The notes: generated from the sequence alone by a model not told the origin. A stretch of DNA of 64,000 nucleotides from Fibrobacter sp. UWB5 (GCF_002210295.1 NZ_MWQH01000006.1:1-64000); one strand, 5' to 3'; positions 54,675-63,974 are shown, numbered from the stretch's first letter. Numbers and translations: made by a program.

Positions 54675-56453
54675 TTATTCGTCGGCAGCGGTGCTCTGGG
54701 GCTTAGCGCAGCGGTCCCTAGACCAGTTGGTTTGCTTGAAGCAGGCACTTCTGGTGTAACAACATCCCTCGGCGTTGTTAGTTGTTATTTCGCAATTGCA
54801 AGCGATTCCGTCTCCTTCCTTCTCTTCGTCGATAAGTTCACCGTTAGCGCAGACCACCATGAATCCCCCAGTGTGATAAGCCTTGTTAATGCAGGTCTGC
54901 AGGGTGTTGTGGCATTTGCCGAAGTAGGTTCCCAAGGCGTTGCACGATACGCGGCGCGTCTCGTTTGTAAGGTCAAACTCGAAAGGCCCCACTCGGTCAT
55001 TAACGTCTGTGTGGGTATAGTCTTTCCAGTTGTATCCTGTAACGGTCTTCACGGCCATTTTTTCTTCGGGAATCAGGGCCTTCCATTTATTTTTCGTTTC
55101 GAAATCCCTGAACGGAGGGTAGGCGGGGTCTTCATCCTTGAGAATTTGTTTGCAACGTTCCTCGTTGTAGCAGGGATTCGGATTGGAGGGAGCTCCCACC
55201 ATTGGTTCACCCCAGCATGGATCACAATCAGAACATTGGTCTATGTCGCATTCGATTTCCATCTTCTGTGGATCGGTGCCCTCTCTACAAGCGACGGGAC
55301 ATTTGTAATTGTCCTTGTCGAGCGGGTCGAACTTGTTATGGAGCCGTTCCCATTGCCCGTCGACGCACCTGTACATGATGGCGTTGTTGTTGATGTCGTT
55401 GTCGCACCTCAGTTCGCCGTTCAGGCACTCGCCGCAGATGGCCTTGTCGGTACGGCACGACTTGTTGCCGCATATGGAAACGGCCTTCTTGGCTTCGCCG
55501 GCGACGCACTCGTAGACGGTTCCCTTTCCTTCGTCATCGTTGGTGCATGTGTGTTCGTAGTTCGTGCACTCGCCGCAACCGTTGTCGCGCGGGTCACAGG
55601 ATTTTCCGTCACAACTTTCATTTACTTTCTTGCCCTTTTCGCAGCGGGTGACCGTCGCCTTGAAGTTCTTGTCCTCGGCACAGGTCTGTACGTCATTGAG
55701 GCATTCGCCGCAGTCCGTGCCCTTTTCGTTGCAAGAGACCGTGCCGCACGAGCGGTTCACGACGATTCCCTTCACGCATTCCTTGACAATGCCGATGCTT
55801 GCAGGGCTGTCGGAGCATGTACTCTTGTAGCTGTCGTCGCACTCGATTTCAACAGCGTCCTTGTTCGCACATTCCTTGCTCTTGGTGTTGCAGAGAACGC
55901 CTTCGTCGCAGGAGACTTCGTCGCAGACGCAAGCCCCGTCTTTTGCCGTACCGCCAGATGCCTTGCACAAGTCGGCGAATGTGGTCGCGGTCGAGGAAGA
56001 ACTGGCGGTGGAGTCTATGTCAGTTGGTTTGCTCTGGTTGCCGCAGATGCCCGTGATGGTGTTACAGACAGCACCGACGTCGCAGAGCTCGTTTTTACAG
56101 GAGCAGGCACCGTCTTTTACCTTGCCGCCGGAAGCCTTGCACAATTCGGTAAATTTATCGAGTTCCGCCTTGGTCATGGACGAGGAACTTGCTTTTTGGC
56201 TAGACGAACTTGAGGAACCTGTCGATTCCTTGGTGGCAACGGGAATCCAGTTCGCGTCGTCGCAGTAATACTGGGCGTCTTCTTTTTTGGCGTAGACGGT
56301 ATCGCCTTGGTTGTCTTCTCCGCAAATTCCGAGTTCGTAAATCGAGTTGACTTCGGTAATCACCTTGCGGCTAGAAGAGTCGTCGTCGCTACAGGCAACG
56401 AAAAAAGCGGCTGCAGTGAGTGCAGGAAACAAAAGGAATGAAATTTTTTTCAT
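54675..56453 (-). CDS. Cys-rich lipoprotein, 592 aa
   Basis: Lipoprotein signal with lipobox F-V-A-C (Cys21), followed by 'SDDDSSS'. Residues ~40-72 ('LGICGEDNQGDTVY ... YYCDDANWIPV') form one copy of the G-x-C ... Y-x-C-x(4)-W module seen in the two FISUMP lipoproteins. Ser-rich linkers alternate with Cys-rich units ('ELCKASGGKVKDGACSCKNELCD', twice), then a run of 'G-x-C-G-E-C-x-N' units to ~390, and a distinct C-terminal ~200 residues with further Cys. More than 50 Cys suggest extensive disulfides on the cell surface. No known family. A TATATTTG element lies 27 bases upstream of the start. Confidence 0.8.
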   Translation of the reverse strand: MKKISFLLFPALTAAAFFVACSDDDSSSRKVITEVNSIYELGICGEDNQGDTVYAKKEDAQYYCDDANWIPVATKESTGSSSSSSQKASSSSMTKAELDKFTELCKASGGKVKDGACSCKNELCDVGAVCNTITGICGNQSKPTDIDSTASSSSTATTFADLCKASGGTAKDGACVCDEVSCDEGVLCNTKSKECANKDAVEIECDDSYKSTCSDSPASIGIVKECVKGIVVNRSCGTVSCNEKGTDCGECLNDVQTCAEDKNFKATVTRCEKGKKVNESCDGKSCDPRDNGCGECTNYEHTCTNDDEGKGTVYECVAGEAKKAVSICGNKSCRTDKAICGECLNGELRCDNDINNNAIMYRCVDGQWERLHNKFDPLDKDNYKCPVACREGTDPQKMEIECDIDQCSDCDPCWGEPMVGAPSNPNPCYNEERCKQILKDEDPAYPPFRDFETKNKWKALIPEEKMAVKTVTGYNWKDYTHTDVNDRVGPFEFDLTNETRRVSCNALGTYFGKCHNTLQTCINKAYHTGGFMVVCANGELIDEEKEGDGIACNCEITTNNAEGCCYTRSACFKQTNWSRDRCAKPQSTAADE

Positions 56454-56479
56454 TTTAGCCTCTGCTTTTATATTTTGTT

Positions 56480-56487
56480 CAAATATA
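56480..56487 (-). promoter_or_regulatory. TATATTTG element, candidate promoter of the Cys-rich lipoprotein gene
   Basis: TATATTTG on the minus strand, 26 bases before the ATG at 56453. The neighbouring GGCGT/ACGCC pair at 56503-56523 may end the upstream ACP operon. Confidence 0.4.
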
Positions 56488-56565
56488 TCTAGAATTTAGC
56501 GAGGCGTCAAATCTGTTTACGCCAGAATAAATCGTTTGTTAGGGAGTAAAGTTGAATGGAGTTTG

Positions 56566-56772
56566 TTAGTCAAGCTTGCTTAAGAGCTCGCCGATAGTGC
56601 AATCCAGCGAAAGGTTGAGTGTTTTTCCGGTAGATTCTTCCAAATCGCCGATAATCATCAAAATGTCGAAGGAGTCGATTCCCAACTTAACGACGGGCAA
56701 GTCTTCGGTCGGTTCGGCTTGGGGCTTTACATTGTATTTTTCCAAAAGGGCGTTGAATTCAGCAAGCGTCAT
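56566..56772 (-). CDS. Acyl carrier protein, 68 aa
   Basis: Short carrier protein; the phosphopantetheine attachment Ser is in 'LGIDSFDIL' (Ser34), where most ACPs have D-S-L. The helix pattern around it ('MIIGDLEESTGKTLNLSLDCTIGELLSKL') fits the four-helix fold. It is smaller than the usual 75-80 residues. Last gene of the thioesterase-ketosynthase-ACP unit, 18 bases after the ketosynthase. It is probably dedicated to this cluster rather than being the housekeeping AcpP. Confidence 0.9.
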   Translation of the reverse strand: MTLAEFNALLEKYNVKPQAEPTEDLPVVKLGIDSFDILMIIGDLEESTGKTLNLSLDCTIGELLSKLD

Positions 56773-56790
56773 AGTTTGTTTTCCTTGTTT

Positions 56791-57987
56791 TTAGATTTTT
56801 TCGAGCATCAGGGCGGAATTGTGTCCACCGAAACCGAATGATGCCGTAATTGCGCGGTGAATTTCGCATTTTTGCGTTTCTCGAGGAAGGTTTAGGCCTT
56901 CCATCGGTGTTCCGATCATATTTCCGTGAACAATTCCATTCTTGATGGAATAAGCTGTTACGGCAGCCTCCAAAGCGCCGGAAGTACCGATGGCGTGTCC
57001 GGTCATGCTCTTGGTGGCGTTCACGAGAATGTGGCCGAGTTCCGAACCGAATACCTCCCGCAAAGCGGTGGCTTCCATCTGGTCATTGACGGGTGTTGCC
57101 GTTCCGTGGGCGTTGTAATAGTCGATCGTTTTGCCCTGGACCATGTTTTTGAACATCGATATGACTTGCTCGGGGTTTTCGGGCATTTTTACGATATGAT
57201 AGGCGTCGCAGCAAGCTTGAAAATCCGTGATTTCGGCATAGATTCTTGCTCCGCGTGCCACGGCCGATTCATATTCTTCGAGAATCAGCACGCAGGCTCC
57301 GCCTTCGCTGAACAGGAATCCGCTGCGTTCCTCGGAAAACGGGCGAGGGTAACCATCGGGCGAATGGGTCAAGGCGCCGAGTACGTCAAAGGAACGGAAG
57401 AAGAGTTCCGAACTGCAACTCATCTGGTCTGCGCCACCGCAGACGGCCATCTTGGCTTTGCCCATGCAAATGTGTTCGTATGCGGCGCCGATGGCGTCCG
57501 TTCCCGATGCGCAGGCGGTCGAAATGACTTGGGAACGCCCGTGAATTCCGAACAGGATTGAAATCCAGGCGGGCACGGCGTTGGCCATCGATTTGGGGTT
57601 CGATGACGGATGGAGACGTCGGCCTTCCTTTACCGTGTTGTGGGCCATCAGGATGTCTTCGGCGTCCATCGTGCTTCCGCCGAAGAATACGGCCGTGTCG
57701 GGATCGAAGTTGTCTAGCCCGGCGTCTTCCTTGGCCATCAGAGCTGCCACTGCTGCAGTAATTGCATTTCGTGATGCAATCAGGGTCATTTGCCTCAGGT
57801 TTGCCTTGTACGGGGAAATGTCCAGTTCGGGATAGGGGACATACCACTTGGAAATGTTCGCTCCGTCGCAGTAACTCGGGTCGGTCTGCTTGATGACGGG
57901 CTTCATCGCCATGAGGTTGTCAAAAAATTCCTGCCCTTTTCCCATCGCGACAATGGGGGCGATTCCGGTAATAACGACTCGATGCAT
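56791..57987 (-). CDS. Beta-ketoacyl-ACP synthase (FabF-like), 398 aa
   Basis: Condensing enzyme of the thiolase fold. The catalytic triad is visible: Cys in 'STACASGTDA' (~159), His in 'NAHGTATPVND' (~294) and His in 'GHAIGTSGALEA' (~332); the C-terminal 'NSFGFGGHN'-like 'SFGFGGHNSAL' is present. The start 'MHRVVITGIAPIVAMG' is the standard N-terminus. The start shares one base with the thioesterase stop (TAATG), and the ACP follows by 18 bases. The sequence is closer to FabF than to chain-length-factor partners because all three catalytic residues remain. Product unknown. Confidence 0.93.
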   Translation of the reverse strand: MHRVVITGIAPIVAMGKGQEFFDNLMAMKPVIKQTDPSYCDGANISKWYVPYPELDISPYKANLRQMTLIASRNAITAAVAALMAKEDAGLDNFDPDTAVFFGGSTMDAEDILMAHNTVKEGRRLHPSSNPKSMANAVPAWISILFGIHGRSQVISTACASGTDAIGAAYEHICMGKAKMAVCGGADQMSCSSELFFRSFDVLGALTHSPDGYPRPFSEERSGFLFSEGGACVLILEEYESAVARGARIYAEITDFQACCDAYHIVKMPENPEQVISMFKNMVQGKTIDYYNAHGTATPVNDQMEATALREVFGSELGHILVNATKSMTGHAIGTSGALEAAVTAYSIKNGIVHGNMIGTPMEGLNLPRETQKCEIHRAITASFGFGGHNSALMLEKI

Positions 57988-58700
57988 TAGTGGGCCTCCC
58001 TCGACATTGCTCCGGCGTATTGGTCTAGCAGCGGTGCGATTTGCTCGCTTTGGTTGTTGAAATAGAAATGGCCTCCGTCAAAGACCTTGTCCATGAAAAT
58101 ATTCTGGAAAGTCTTGTCCCAGTCGTTATGGAATTTTGGGTCGACAATCATGTCGTCGGAACCTTGCAACAGCATGCCGCATTTTAGGCGCTTTTCGGGA
58201 GTGGTCTTTGTCGGCTGGTACGCTGCTACGGCTTTCATATCGGCCTCAGCAAACCGGTACAGCCTTTCACACATTTTCTTGTTGTCCAGGATTTTTTGAG
58301 GCACGCCTCCCAGCTCTTTCGCGAAGGCGTATAAGTCCTTGGGCATTTCGCGGAGCTTGCCTTGGGTGACGGCGTAAGGCGGATTTTGACCGGAAACGAC
58401 GACTCCTGCCGGAGAATCGCCGAAATCGTTCTGCATGGCCAGTGCGGCTTCGCAGGCGATAAAGGCTCCCATGCTGTGTCCAAAAAGCATGTAGGGGTCG
58501 CCTTTGGCCTTGTTTGTCCTGATGTAGTCTACGGCAGCGTCGGTGTATTGCTTGAAATCGGTCGGTGCGCCACTGAATTTGAAACTGTTTCTTGGGTAGT
58601 CAAAGAGAAAAATTCGGTCAATATTCCGGTATTCGTATTTTTGTAAAAAGCCGTAATATAAAGAAAACCCCCCGGCATGCGGAAAACAGAACAGTTTCAA
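57987..58700 (-). CDS. Type II thioesterase, 237 aa
   Basis: Alpha/beta hydrolase of the kind that edits or releases carrier-bound chains. 'KLFCFPHAGGFSLYY' at the N-terminus, nucleophile Ser in 'FGHSMGAFI' (~77), Asp in 'LLQGSDDMIVDP' and His in 'GGHFYF' near the C-terminus. The start TTG at 58700 is chosen because AGGAG lies eight bases upstream and the protein then begins like its family (M-K-L-F-C-F-P). An alternative TTG at 58730 would add ten residues. First gene of the operon; TATCTTTG lies at 58750-58757. Confidence 0.88.
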   Translation of the reverse strand: MKLFCFPHAGGFSLYYGFLQKYEYRNIDRIFLFDYPRNSFKFSGAPTDFKQYTDAAVDYIRTNKAKGDPYMLFGHSMGAFIACEAALAMQNDFGDSPAGVVVSGQNPPYAVTQGKLREMPKDLYAFAKELGGVPQKILDNKKMCERLYRFAEADMKAVAAYQPTKTTPEKRLKCGMLLQGSDDMIVDPKFHNDWDKTFQNIFMDKVFDGGHFYFNNQSEQIAPLLDQYAGAMSREAH

Positions 58701-58749
58701 AGAGTAGCTCCTTTTACTCAAATGAGACAAACGTTATTTTGTTCAAGAG

Positions 58750-58757
58750 CAAAGATA
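58750..58757 (-). promoter_or_regulatory. TATCTTTG element, candidate promoter of the thioesterase-KS-ACP operon
   Basis: TATCTTTG on the minus strand, about 49 bases upstream of the preferred thioesterase start. The region further upstream (58758-58860) is very AT-rich. Confidence 0.5.
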
Positions 58758-58891
58758 GGAAATAATTTGCAAGAAATTGGTAAGTTTGTTGTAACTTTAT
58801 GTAAATTTATACAAAAAAACAGAACAAACTACTTTGTACAACCTATTAGGCGGGTAAATTAGTCTTATTTAATTCTTGCCCGTGCGGTCGT

Positions 58892-59785
58892 TTATTTTCC
58901 GGCCATTTCTCTGGGGTGGAACTGCCGGTGTTCTTGCTTGATGAATTCCTTGTCGATATGCGTATAGATTTGCGTGGTGCTGATATCGGCATGCCCGAGG
59001 AGCTCCTGCAGCACGCGCAGGTCCATGCCTGCCTCCAGGCAGTGCGTTGCAAAACTGTGCCTAAAGGTGTGCGGCGAGACTTGCTTGCTCAGGTGCATCG
59101 TATGCTGCTGTACGATTTTCCAGGCTCCCATGCGGGTCATGGGCTTGCCGCGGGAATTCAGGATGATGTTGTCCGTGGTCGGGTGGGTGAGGGGCCTGCC
59201 AAGCTCGATCCAGGCTTTCAGATTTTCTTTGGCTTTGCTGCCGAGCGGCACCAGGCGCTGCTTGTTGCCCTTGCCGATCGGCGTGAGCCATTCGTTGTCC
59301 AGGTCCAGCTGTGAGAGCTTGATGTTCAAGGTTTCCGAAATGCGGAGCCCGGCACTGTACATGAGCTCGAATAGGGCGGTGTCTCGCAACGGGTTCTTGC
59401 CGTTGGCCGCACTTTCAAAAACGCTGTCGATTTCTTCGCGGGTCAGGTACTGCGGCAGGTAATGCCCGAGCTTTGGGCGGTCCAGCATGGATTCCGTACT
59501 GAAGTCGTATTCGCCCTGACTCTGCATGTACTTGAGGAACCCGCGCAGGCTCGAAAAGTGTCTTGCGATGGATGTGGGGGAGTATTCCGTCTGTCCGGCG
59601 GTGAGCGTCAGGAATTCGTCCAGCTTTTCGGGGGTCAAATCCTTGAGGTCGAGCCCGGTTTCGTCTAGCCAGCCGACAAAGTGCCGCAAGTCTTCCTGAT
59701 AGCTCTGGATGGTGGCGGGCGAAAGATTGCGTTCCACCCCCAAAAACGCCAAATAGGCATCCATGCGGTTCGAATTGAGGCTCAT
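58892..59785 (-). CDS. xerD: Tyrosine recombinase XerD-like, 297 aa
   Basis: Site-specific recombinase for chromosome dimer resolution. N-terminal SAM-like core-binding domain (~1-90: 'MDAYLAFLGVERNLSPATIQSYQEDLRHF'). Catalytic residues: Arg in 'SAGLRISE', Lys in 'GKGNKQRLV', H-x-x-R in 'HTFRHSFATH', His in 'LGHADIST' and Tyr in 'TQIYTHI'. The start at 59785 (MSLNSNRMD) gives the standard ~297 residues; 19 upstream codons are rejected because they lack a start context. No mobile-element genes are nearby, so it is most likely the housekeeping enzyme; XerC versus XerD is not certain. Confidence 0.9.
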   Translation of the reverse strand: MSLNSNRMDAYLAFLGVERNLSPATIQSYQEDLRHFVGWLDETGLDLKDLTPEKLDEFLTLTAGQTEYSPTSIARHFSSLRGFLKYMQSQGEYDFSTESMLDRPKLGHYLPQYLTREEIDSVFESAANGKNPLRDTALFELMYSAGLRISETLNIKLSQLDLDNEWLTPIGKGNKQRLVPLGSKAKENLKAWIELGRPLTHPTTDNIILNSRGKPMTRMGAWKIVQQHTMHLSKQVSPHTFRHSFATHCLEAGMDLRVLQELLGHADISTTQIYTHIDKEFIKQEHRQFHPREMAGK

Positions 59786-59878
59786 GAAAAAAATATAGAT
59801 TTTTTTGAAAAATTGCGTTTTCACCCCTTGACAGCGGCCCATTTTAATTCTATTATTGTGCGCGTCCTAAGCGACTAT

Positions 59879-59951
<73 letters not shown>

Positions 59952-59957
59952 CGAAAG

Positions 59958-59981
59958 CCTCTCCTCACGGAGAGGTTTTTT
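59958..59981 (+). terminator. Terminator of tRNA-Lys
   Basis: CCTCTCC-TCAC-GGAGAGG followed by six T. Confidence 0.9.
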
Positions 59982-60096
59982 CTTTTTTAGGCGGTATGGA
60001 CTAGTTTACAACATTATTATTATTTTCCCATAACCTTGTTCTATATAAAATGCTATATTGCGAGTGTAAAGTTTTGTTTTTGAGGAATTGGATTTA

Positions 60097-61020
60097 ATGA
60101 AGATTGTTCTGCCCGTCGCTGGAAACGGACTGCGTCTGCGGCCTTACACCGAGAATGTGCCGAAGTGCTTGCTGCCTGTTGCCGGTAAGACGATTTTGGA
60201 TTGGATTGTTGAAGATTCCCTGAGCCTGAAGCCCACGGAAACGATTTTTATTACCGGCTACAAGGCCGAGGCTGTAGACTCTTTTTTGGAAAAGCGCCCT
60301 GCTTGGGGTAAAACCCGTGCTGTGGTCCAGTCCAACCCGCAGGGTTTGGGCGAAGCGATCAGCCTCGCACTGCCTTACGTGGATGACGATGAGCCGCTCC
60401 TGATTATTCTGGGTGACACCCTTTTTGAAGCGGATCTTTCCATTCTCCATAATGTGGACGAAAATATTCTTTATACCTACAAGGTCGAGGACCCGCGCCG
60501 TTTTGGTGTAGCGGTGACCGACAGTACCGGTCGTATTACGCGCTTGGTTGAAAAACCCCAGGAATTCGTGAGTGACGAAGCCATTGTGGGTATCTACTAC
60601 ATCAAGGATACCAAGGTGCTCAAGCAGAGCCTCAAGTACCTGATGGATAACAATATCCGCACCAAGAACGAATTCCAGCTGACGGACGCTCTCCAGATGA
60701 TGCTCGAAAAGGGCTGCCATTTCCGTACCGCTCCGGTGCAAAAGTGGCTGGACTGCGGCCTGGCCGAAACCCTGCTGGAAACCAACGCCCATGTGCTCAA
60801 GCGCATCGACAATTCCGCCTCGGTGAATCTCCCTGGCGTCAAGGTGATTGCTCCGTGCTACATCGGTAAGGACGCTAAGATTACGAATAGCACCATTGGC
60901 CCGAACGTGTCGGTAGGCGATGGTTGCGTTGTCGAGAACAGCACCATCAGTAACGCCGTGCTGTGGGATTCCGTCAAGGTGAGCGGCCAGACGCTTGACA
61001 ACGTGATTCTGCACGAGTAA
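60097..61020 (+). CDS. Sugar-phosphate nucleotidyltransferase, 307 aa
   Basis: Transfers a nucleotide to a sugar phosphate, as RfbA/GlmU-type enzymes do. N-terminal nucleotide-binding signature 'LPVAGNGLRLRPYTENVPKC' (~5-24) and 'LLPVAGKTILDW'; catalytic Asp in 'LIILGDTLFEAD'; 'VEKPQEFVSDEAIVGIYYI'; and 'QKWLDCGLAETLLETN' for the sugar. The last ~70 residues ('APCYIGKDAKITNSTIGPNVSVGDGCVVENS') are left-handed beta-helix hexapeptide repeats. The ATG at 60097 has TGAGGA upstream and an earlier TTG is less likely. Which sugar and nucleotide are used cannot be told from sequence alone; a glucose-1-phosphate enzyme is plausible. Confidence 0.9.
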   Translation: MKIVLPVAGNGLRLRPYTENVPKCLLPVAGKTILDWIVEDSLSLKPTETIFITGYKAEAVDSFLEKRPAWGKTRAVVQSNPQGLGEAISLALPYVDDDEPLLIILGDTLFEADLSILHNVDENILYTYKVEDPRRFGVAVTDSTGRITRLVEKPQEFVSDEAIVGIYYIKDTKVLKQSLKYLMDNNIRTKNEFQLTDALQMMLEKGCHFRTAPVQKWLDCGLAETLLETNAHVLKRIDNSASVNLPGVKVIAPCYIGKDAKITNSTIGPNVSVGDGCVVENSTISNAVLWDSVKVSGQTLDNVILHE

Positions 61021-61047
61021 GCCGATTGGCGTAGGTTTTAAATTTTA

Positions 61048-61072
61048 AAAGCACCCGTGAGGGTGCTTTTTT
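61048..61072. terminator. Bidirectional terminator
   Basis: GCACCC-GTGA-GGGTGC with A-run before and T-run after, between convergent genes. Confidence 0.9.
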
Positions 61073-61094
61073 ATATGTAAACAGTGCAATTAGC

Positions 61095-63725
61095 CTAGTC
61101 TTTTACGCAGCGGACGTTCAGACCGGTTCCCTTGGTAAAGCGGTAGCCTTGAGGTGATCCTGCTACAACTGTATTTCCGCTTATTTCAAAGTGGTGGATG
61201 TTGCTGGAGGAGTAATACTCTTCTGGAATCGTTGATACGACATACGCAATATGGGCGTAAGCGGTATCCGCGTTTGTTAGCGAGGAATCTTTGTACCAGA
61301 GTCCCGCCATGCGGCGATCGTAATCAAATGTTCCGTTGTCAGTGCGTATACCTGTACCCCTGAGTTTGAATAAACTGATCCTCTCGGTATTATCAGATCC
61401 ATAGGGATTCTGTTGCCAGTAATCAAGTTCGCGAAATTCGGTGGAATATCTTAAAACATCCAACACGTCGCGATACTCGTAGGCGTCGGGCAGGTGCCAA
61501 CCCGTAGGGCATGCCTTTTGTGCGTCATTCCAAGTGTAGAGTCTTCCGTAGGTATCGCAATTGCGGTCTATGTTCTGGTAGCACCAGCTATTTGTTGTTT
61601 GATAGTTCAAATTTTCGACCATCCAAGTTTGTTCGCCCAGCTGGAGGGTCTTGTAAGTTTGCCCGTCTCGGGTATCCTTTAGCGTGTTGTAGACTGGAGT
61701 CCATTCATCACCGGAACAGGTGTATTTGATGTGGTTATATGTGAATGATTCTCCACATGGTGTTCCCTGCATGACTTCGTTTAATGTGGCTCCATTCCAC
61801 CAATTTGATTTGCAAATATAGTGGCTGCCGTCCAAATTGATTAGTTTGCCTTCGCGTTCAGGGTTGCATAGGCCTTCCTGGATGGCGATATCGCCAACGT
61901 ATATCCAATAGTATTTAAAATTGGGGACATACTGACATTTATGAATTTTATTCTTGTAAGACGCCAAGGTCCCATTTTGTGCGCTGGTACATGCGGAATC
62001 GGTTACCGCGGTTGGCGTTGCCCATTTTTGGTTTGCGCAAAGGTATTGGACGTTCTTGTAAACAGCAATGGCGCTGTCGTTTTCGGTTGTGCATTCACCG
62101 AGGCTGTATTGGGCTTCTGTAATGGATTTCCAACTGCCGGAAGCGCATTCGTAGTAACTCGATCCGGACTTGATTCTTTCGCCGTTGTTCTTGGTGGTGC
62201 ATAGGCCGATGCTCTTTTCAAGGGCGGTCTGTAAGCGCCATGAGCCGTTGTCGCAGACGTAGCCTTTCAATAAGCTGTCCTGGGTTGCCGCGGTGCATGC
62301 GGCGTAGTCGTTAATCGTGAGTCTTGTCCAGCTGTATCCGGCGGTGGTTTCCTTGCATTCGTATCCGAGAGAATCCTTGTGCGGGATTTTCCTGACACCG
62401 AGGCTATCCTTGCTGCACATTCCGTATACGTAAGAAAGCGAGTCGATCTTTTGCCATTCGTAGTTATTGCAAAGGTAGTAGGCCCTGGGGGTTGTGGTGG
62501 TCCTATACATGGATCCGTCGTTTTTCTTGGTGCAGTAGGACATGCTGCTGACCGGAGGAGCCGGAAGTTCGTTCCACTTTTGGTTGAAGCAGGCGTAGGT
62601 CTTGGAATTGTAGATGTATTGGGTGTCCTTGAGGGAGTCTGTGCAGGCGCCGTAGTATTCTTCGGCGGTCGCTATACGCCATTCGCCCTTGTCGCAAATG
62701 TACGTGCTTTTCAATGTCCCTTGCATTTTGCTGTTGCAAAGTCCGTAGCTGTTTTCGATGTTGGTCGTTTTGCGCCAGGCCTTGTTTTCGCATACGTAAT
62801 AATTACCGGACACGTTGTAAATGCTGTCCGTCTTGGACGTGTCGCATGCACCGATGATGTATTCAGGATCGGTGGTAGTTGTCCAGGAGTAGTCGTTGCA
62901 AAGGTAATACGTGGTATCGTAGTAAGAAGATCTGGGCTTTACGCGTAGAATTTCGCCAAAGCGTTCCTTGCTGCACACGCCCGAATCCAGTTCGATTTGA
63001 ACCATCTTTTGCCAGGTCGTGCCGCGGCAAATGTAGCTTGTGTCGCCGTAAGTGGCGGTCTTGCCGTTGTTGGCGGAGGTGCATTCGCCCGTGGCTTCAG
63101 AAAGGGTCAAAACTTTCCAAAGAGTGCTGTCGCACTTGTAGGTCTTGTTGTCGGTGACCTTTGTCTTGCCGGCAAGAGCCTTGGTGCAAACGCCGAGCTT
63201 GGCTTCGATTGCGGTGAGTTCTCGCCAGTTCTCGTTAATGCAGATGTATGCAGCGTTCTTGTAGAAAGTCTCGTTTTCGTTTTTCTGGGTACATTCGGGA
63301 ACGCTCTTGATTTCTTTGAACCAAACCCCGAATGCGCAGCGGTACAGGCTGGAGTCCTTCACTACGGTTTTCTTTTCGCCGTCGATACAGGTGGAGTCCA
63401 GGTCGGCAACCGTTTTTACCATGGTGGTGGAGTCGAAGTAGCTGCTGCTCGAAAGGGCGACTATTTCGTAATCGCTACTGTAGCGGGCAGAAGAACTGTA
63501 ATACCTGTCGCTAGAGGAACTGTACCTGTCGTAACTGGAGGATTTCCCGTAACTTGAGGAATAGTAGTCGTCGTACAGGTCGGAATAATCCTTGTTGACG
63601 TCGTACTCGGAACCGTAACCGCTACACGACGTGACGGCATTCAACCCGGCAAACAGGGCGGCGCATACAAGGGCGGCCTGCAAACGAGAATATAGGGATG
63701 TGTTTTTGCGTAAAATTTTGCGCAT
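61095..63725 (-). CDS. FISUMP-domain lipoprotein with Cys/Trp repeats, 876 aa
   Basis: Lipoprotein signal with lipobox V-T-S-C (~Cys34), then an unusual Tyr/Ser/Asp-rich tract ('YDRYSSSSDRYYSSSARYSS', ~45-95). Residues ~105-690 are more than a dozen units with G-x-C ... Y-x-C-x(4)-W ('GVCTKALAGK ... YKCDSTLWKVLT'), like the protein at 6589-9672. The C-terminal ~175 residues are a canonical FISUMP domain ('WMVENLNYQT', 'YGRLYTWNDAQKACPTGWHLPD', ending 'RFTKGTGLNVRCVKD'). It is a paralogue of 6589-9672 with the same module order but lacks the N-terminal FISUMP-like block. Confidence 0.88.
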   Translation of the reverse strand: MRKILRKNTSLYSRLQAALVCAALFAGLNAVTSCSGYGSEYDVNKDYSDLYDDYYSSSYGKSSSYDRYSSSSDRYYSSSARYSSDYEIVALSSSSYFDSTTMVKTVADLDSTCIDGEKKTVVKDSSLYRCAFGVWFKEIKSVPECTQKNENETFYKNAAYICINENWRELTAIEAKLGVCTKALAGKTKVTDNKTYKCDSTLWKVLTLSEATGECTSANNGKTATYGDTSYICRGTTWQKMVQIELDSGVCSKERFGEILRVKPRSSYYDTTYYLCNDYSWTTTTDPEYIIGACDTSKTDSIYNVSGNYYVCENKAWRKTTNIENSYGLCNSKMQGTLKSTYICDKGEWRIATAEEYYGACTDSLKDTQYIYNSKTYACFNQKWNELPAPPVSSMSYCTKKNDGSMYRTTTTPRAYYLCNNYEWQKIDSLSYVYGMCSKDSLGVRKIPHKDSLGYECKETTAGYSWTRLTINDYAACTAATQDSLLKGYVCDNGSWRLQTALEKSIGLCTTKNNGERIKSGSSYYECASGSWKSITEAQYSLGECTTENDSAIAVYKNVQYLCANQKWATPTAVTDSACTSAQNGTLASYKNKIHKCQYVPNFKYYWIYVGDIAIQEGLCNPEREGKLINLDGSHYICKSNWWNGATLNEVMQGTPCGESFTYNHIKYTCSGDEWTPVYNTLKDTRDGQTYKTLQLGEQTWMVENLNYQTTNSWCYQNIDRNCDTYGRLYTWNDAQKACPTGWHLPDAYEYRDVLDVLRYSTEFRELDYWQQNPYGSDNTERISLFKLRGTGIRTDNGTFDYDRRMAGLWYKDSSLTNADTAYAHIAYVVSTIPEEYYSSSNIHHFEISGNTVVAGSPQGYRFTKGTGLNVRCVKD

Positions 63726-63815
63726 AGATCCTCCTAGACAAAAAGAATTATAGAATATTTACATTGTCTTTAGGAGGGGGGAGTGGGTGAAAAAAACGCT
63801 TGGAAAACGAAAAAG

Positions 63816-63890
63816 CCTCTCTTTCGAGAGGTGGAATTTGGTTTGCTGAGCTTCGCCCAGCAAACGAAAAAGACACTCTAAAAGAGTGTC
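63816..63890. repeat. Three consecutive hairpins; the last is the tRNA-Asp terminator
   Basis: 63816-63831 (CCTCTC/GAGAGG), 63841-63865 (GTTTGCTG/CAGCAAAC) and 63872-63890 (GACACTCT/AGAGTGTC). The third is followed on the minus strand by a T-run just downstream of tRNA-Asp. The others have no evident gene to serve except as transcript ends. Bases 63726-63815 hold the upstream region of the lipoprotein gene. Confidence 0.75.
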
Positions 63891-63898
63891 TTTTTTCG

Positions 63899-63974
63899 CG
63901 GGATAGACGAGGCTTGAACTCGCAACCTCCGGCGTGACAGGCCGGTGCTCTAACCAAAATTGAGCTACCACCCC
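63899..63974 (-). tRNA. tRNA-Asp (anticodon GTC)
   Basis: Minus strand. Acceptor GGGGTGG/CTATCCC with two G-U pairs, D-arm GCTC/GAGC with a long loop, anticodon stem CCGGC/GCCGG with loop CTGTCAC (GTC), T-arm with TTCAA, discriminator G as expected for Asp. CCA not encoded. Confidence 0.94.
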
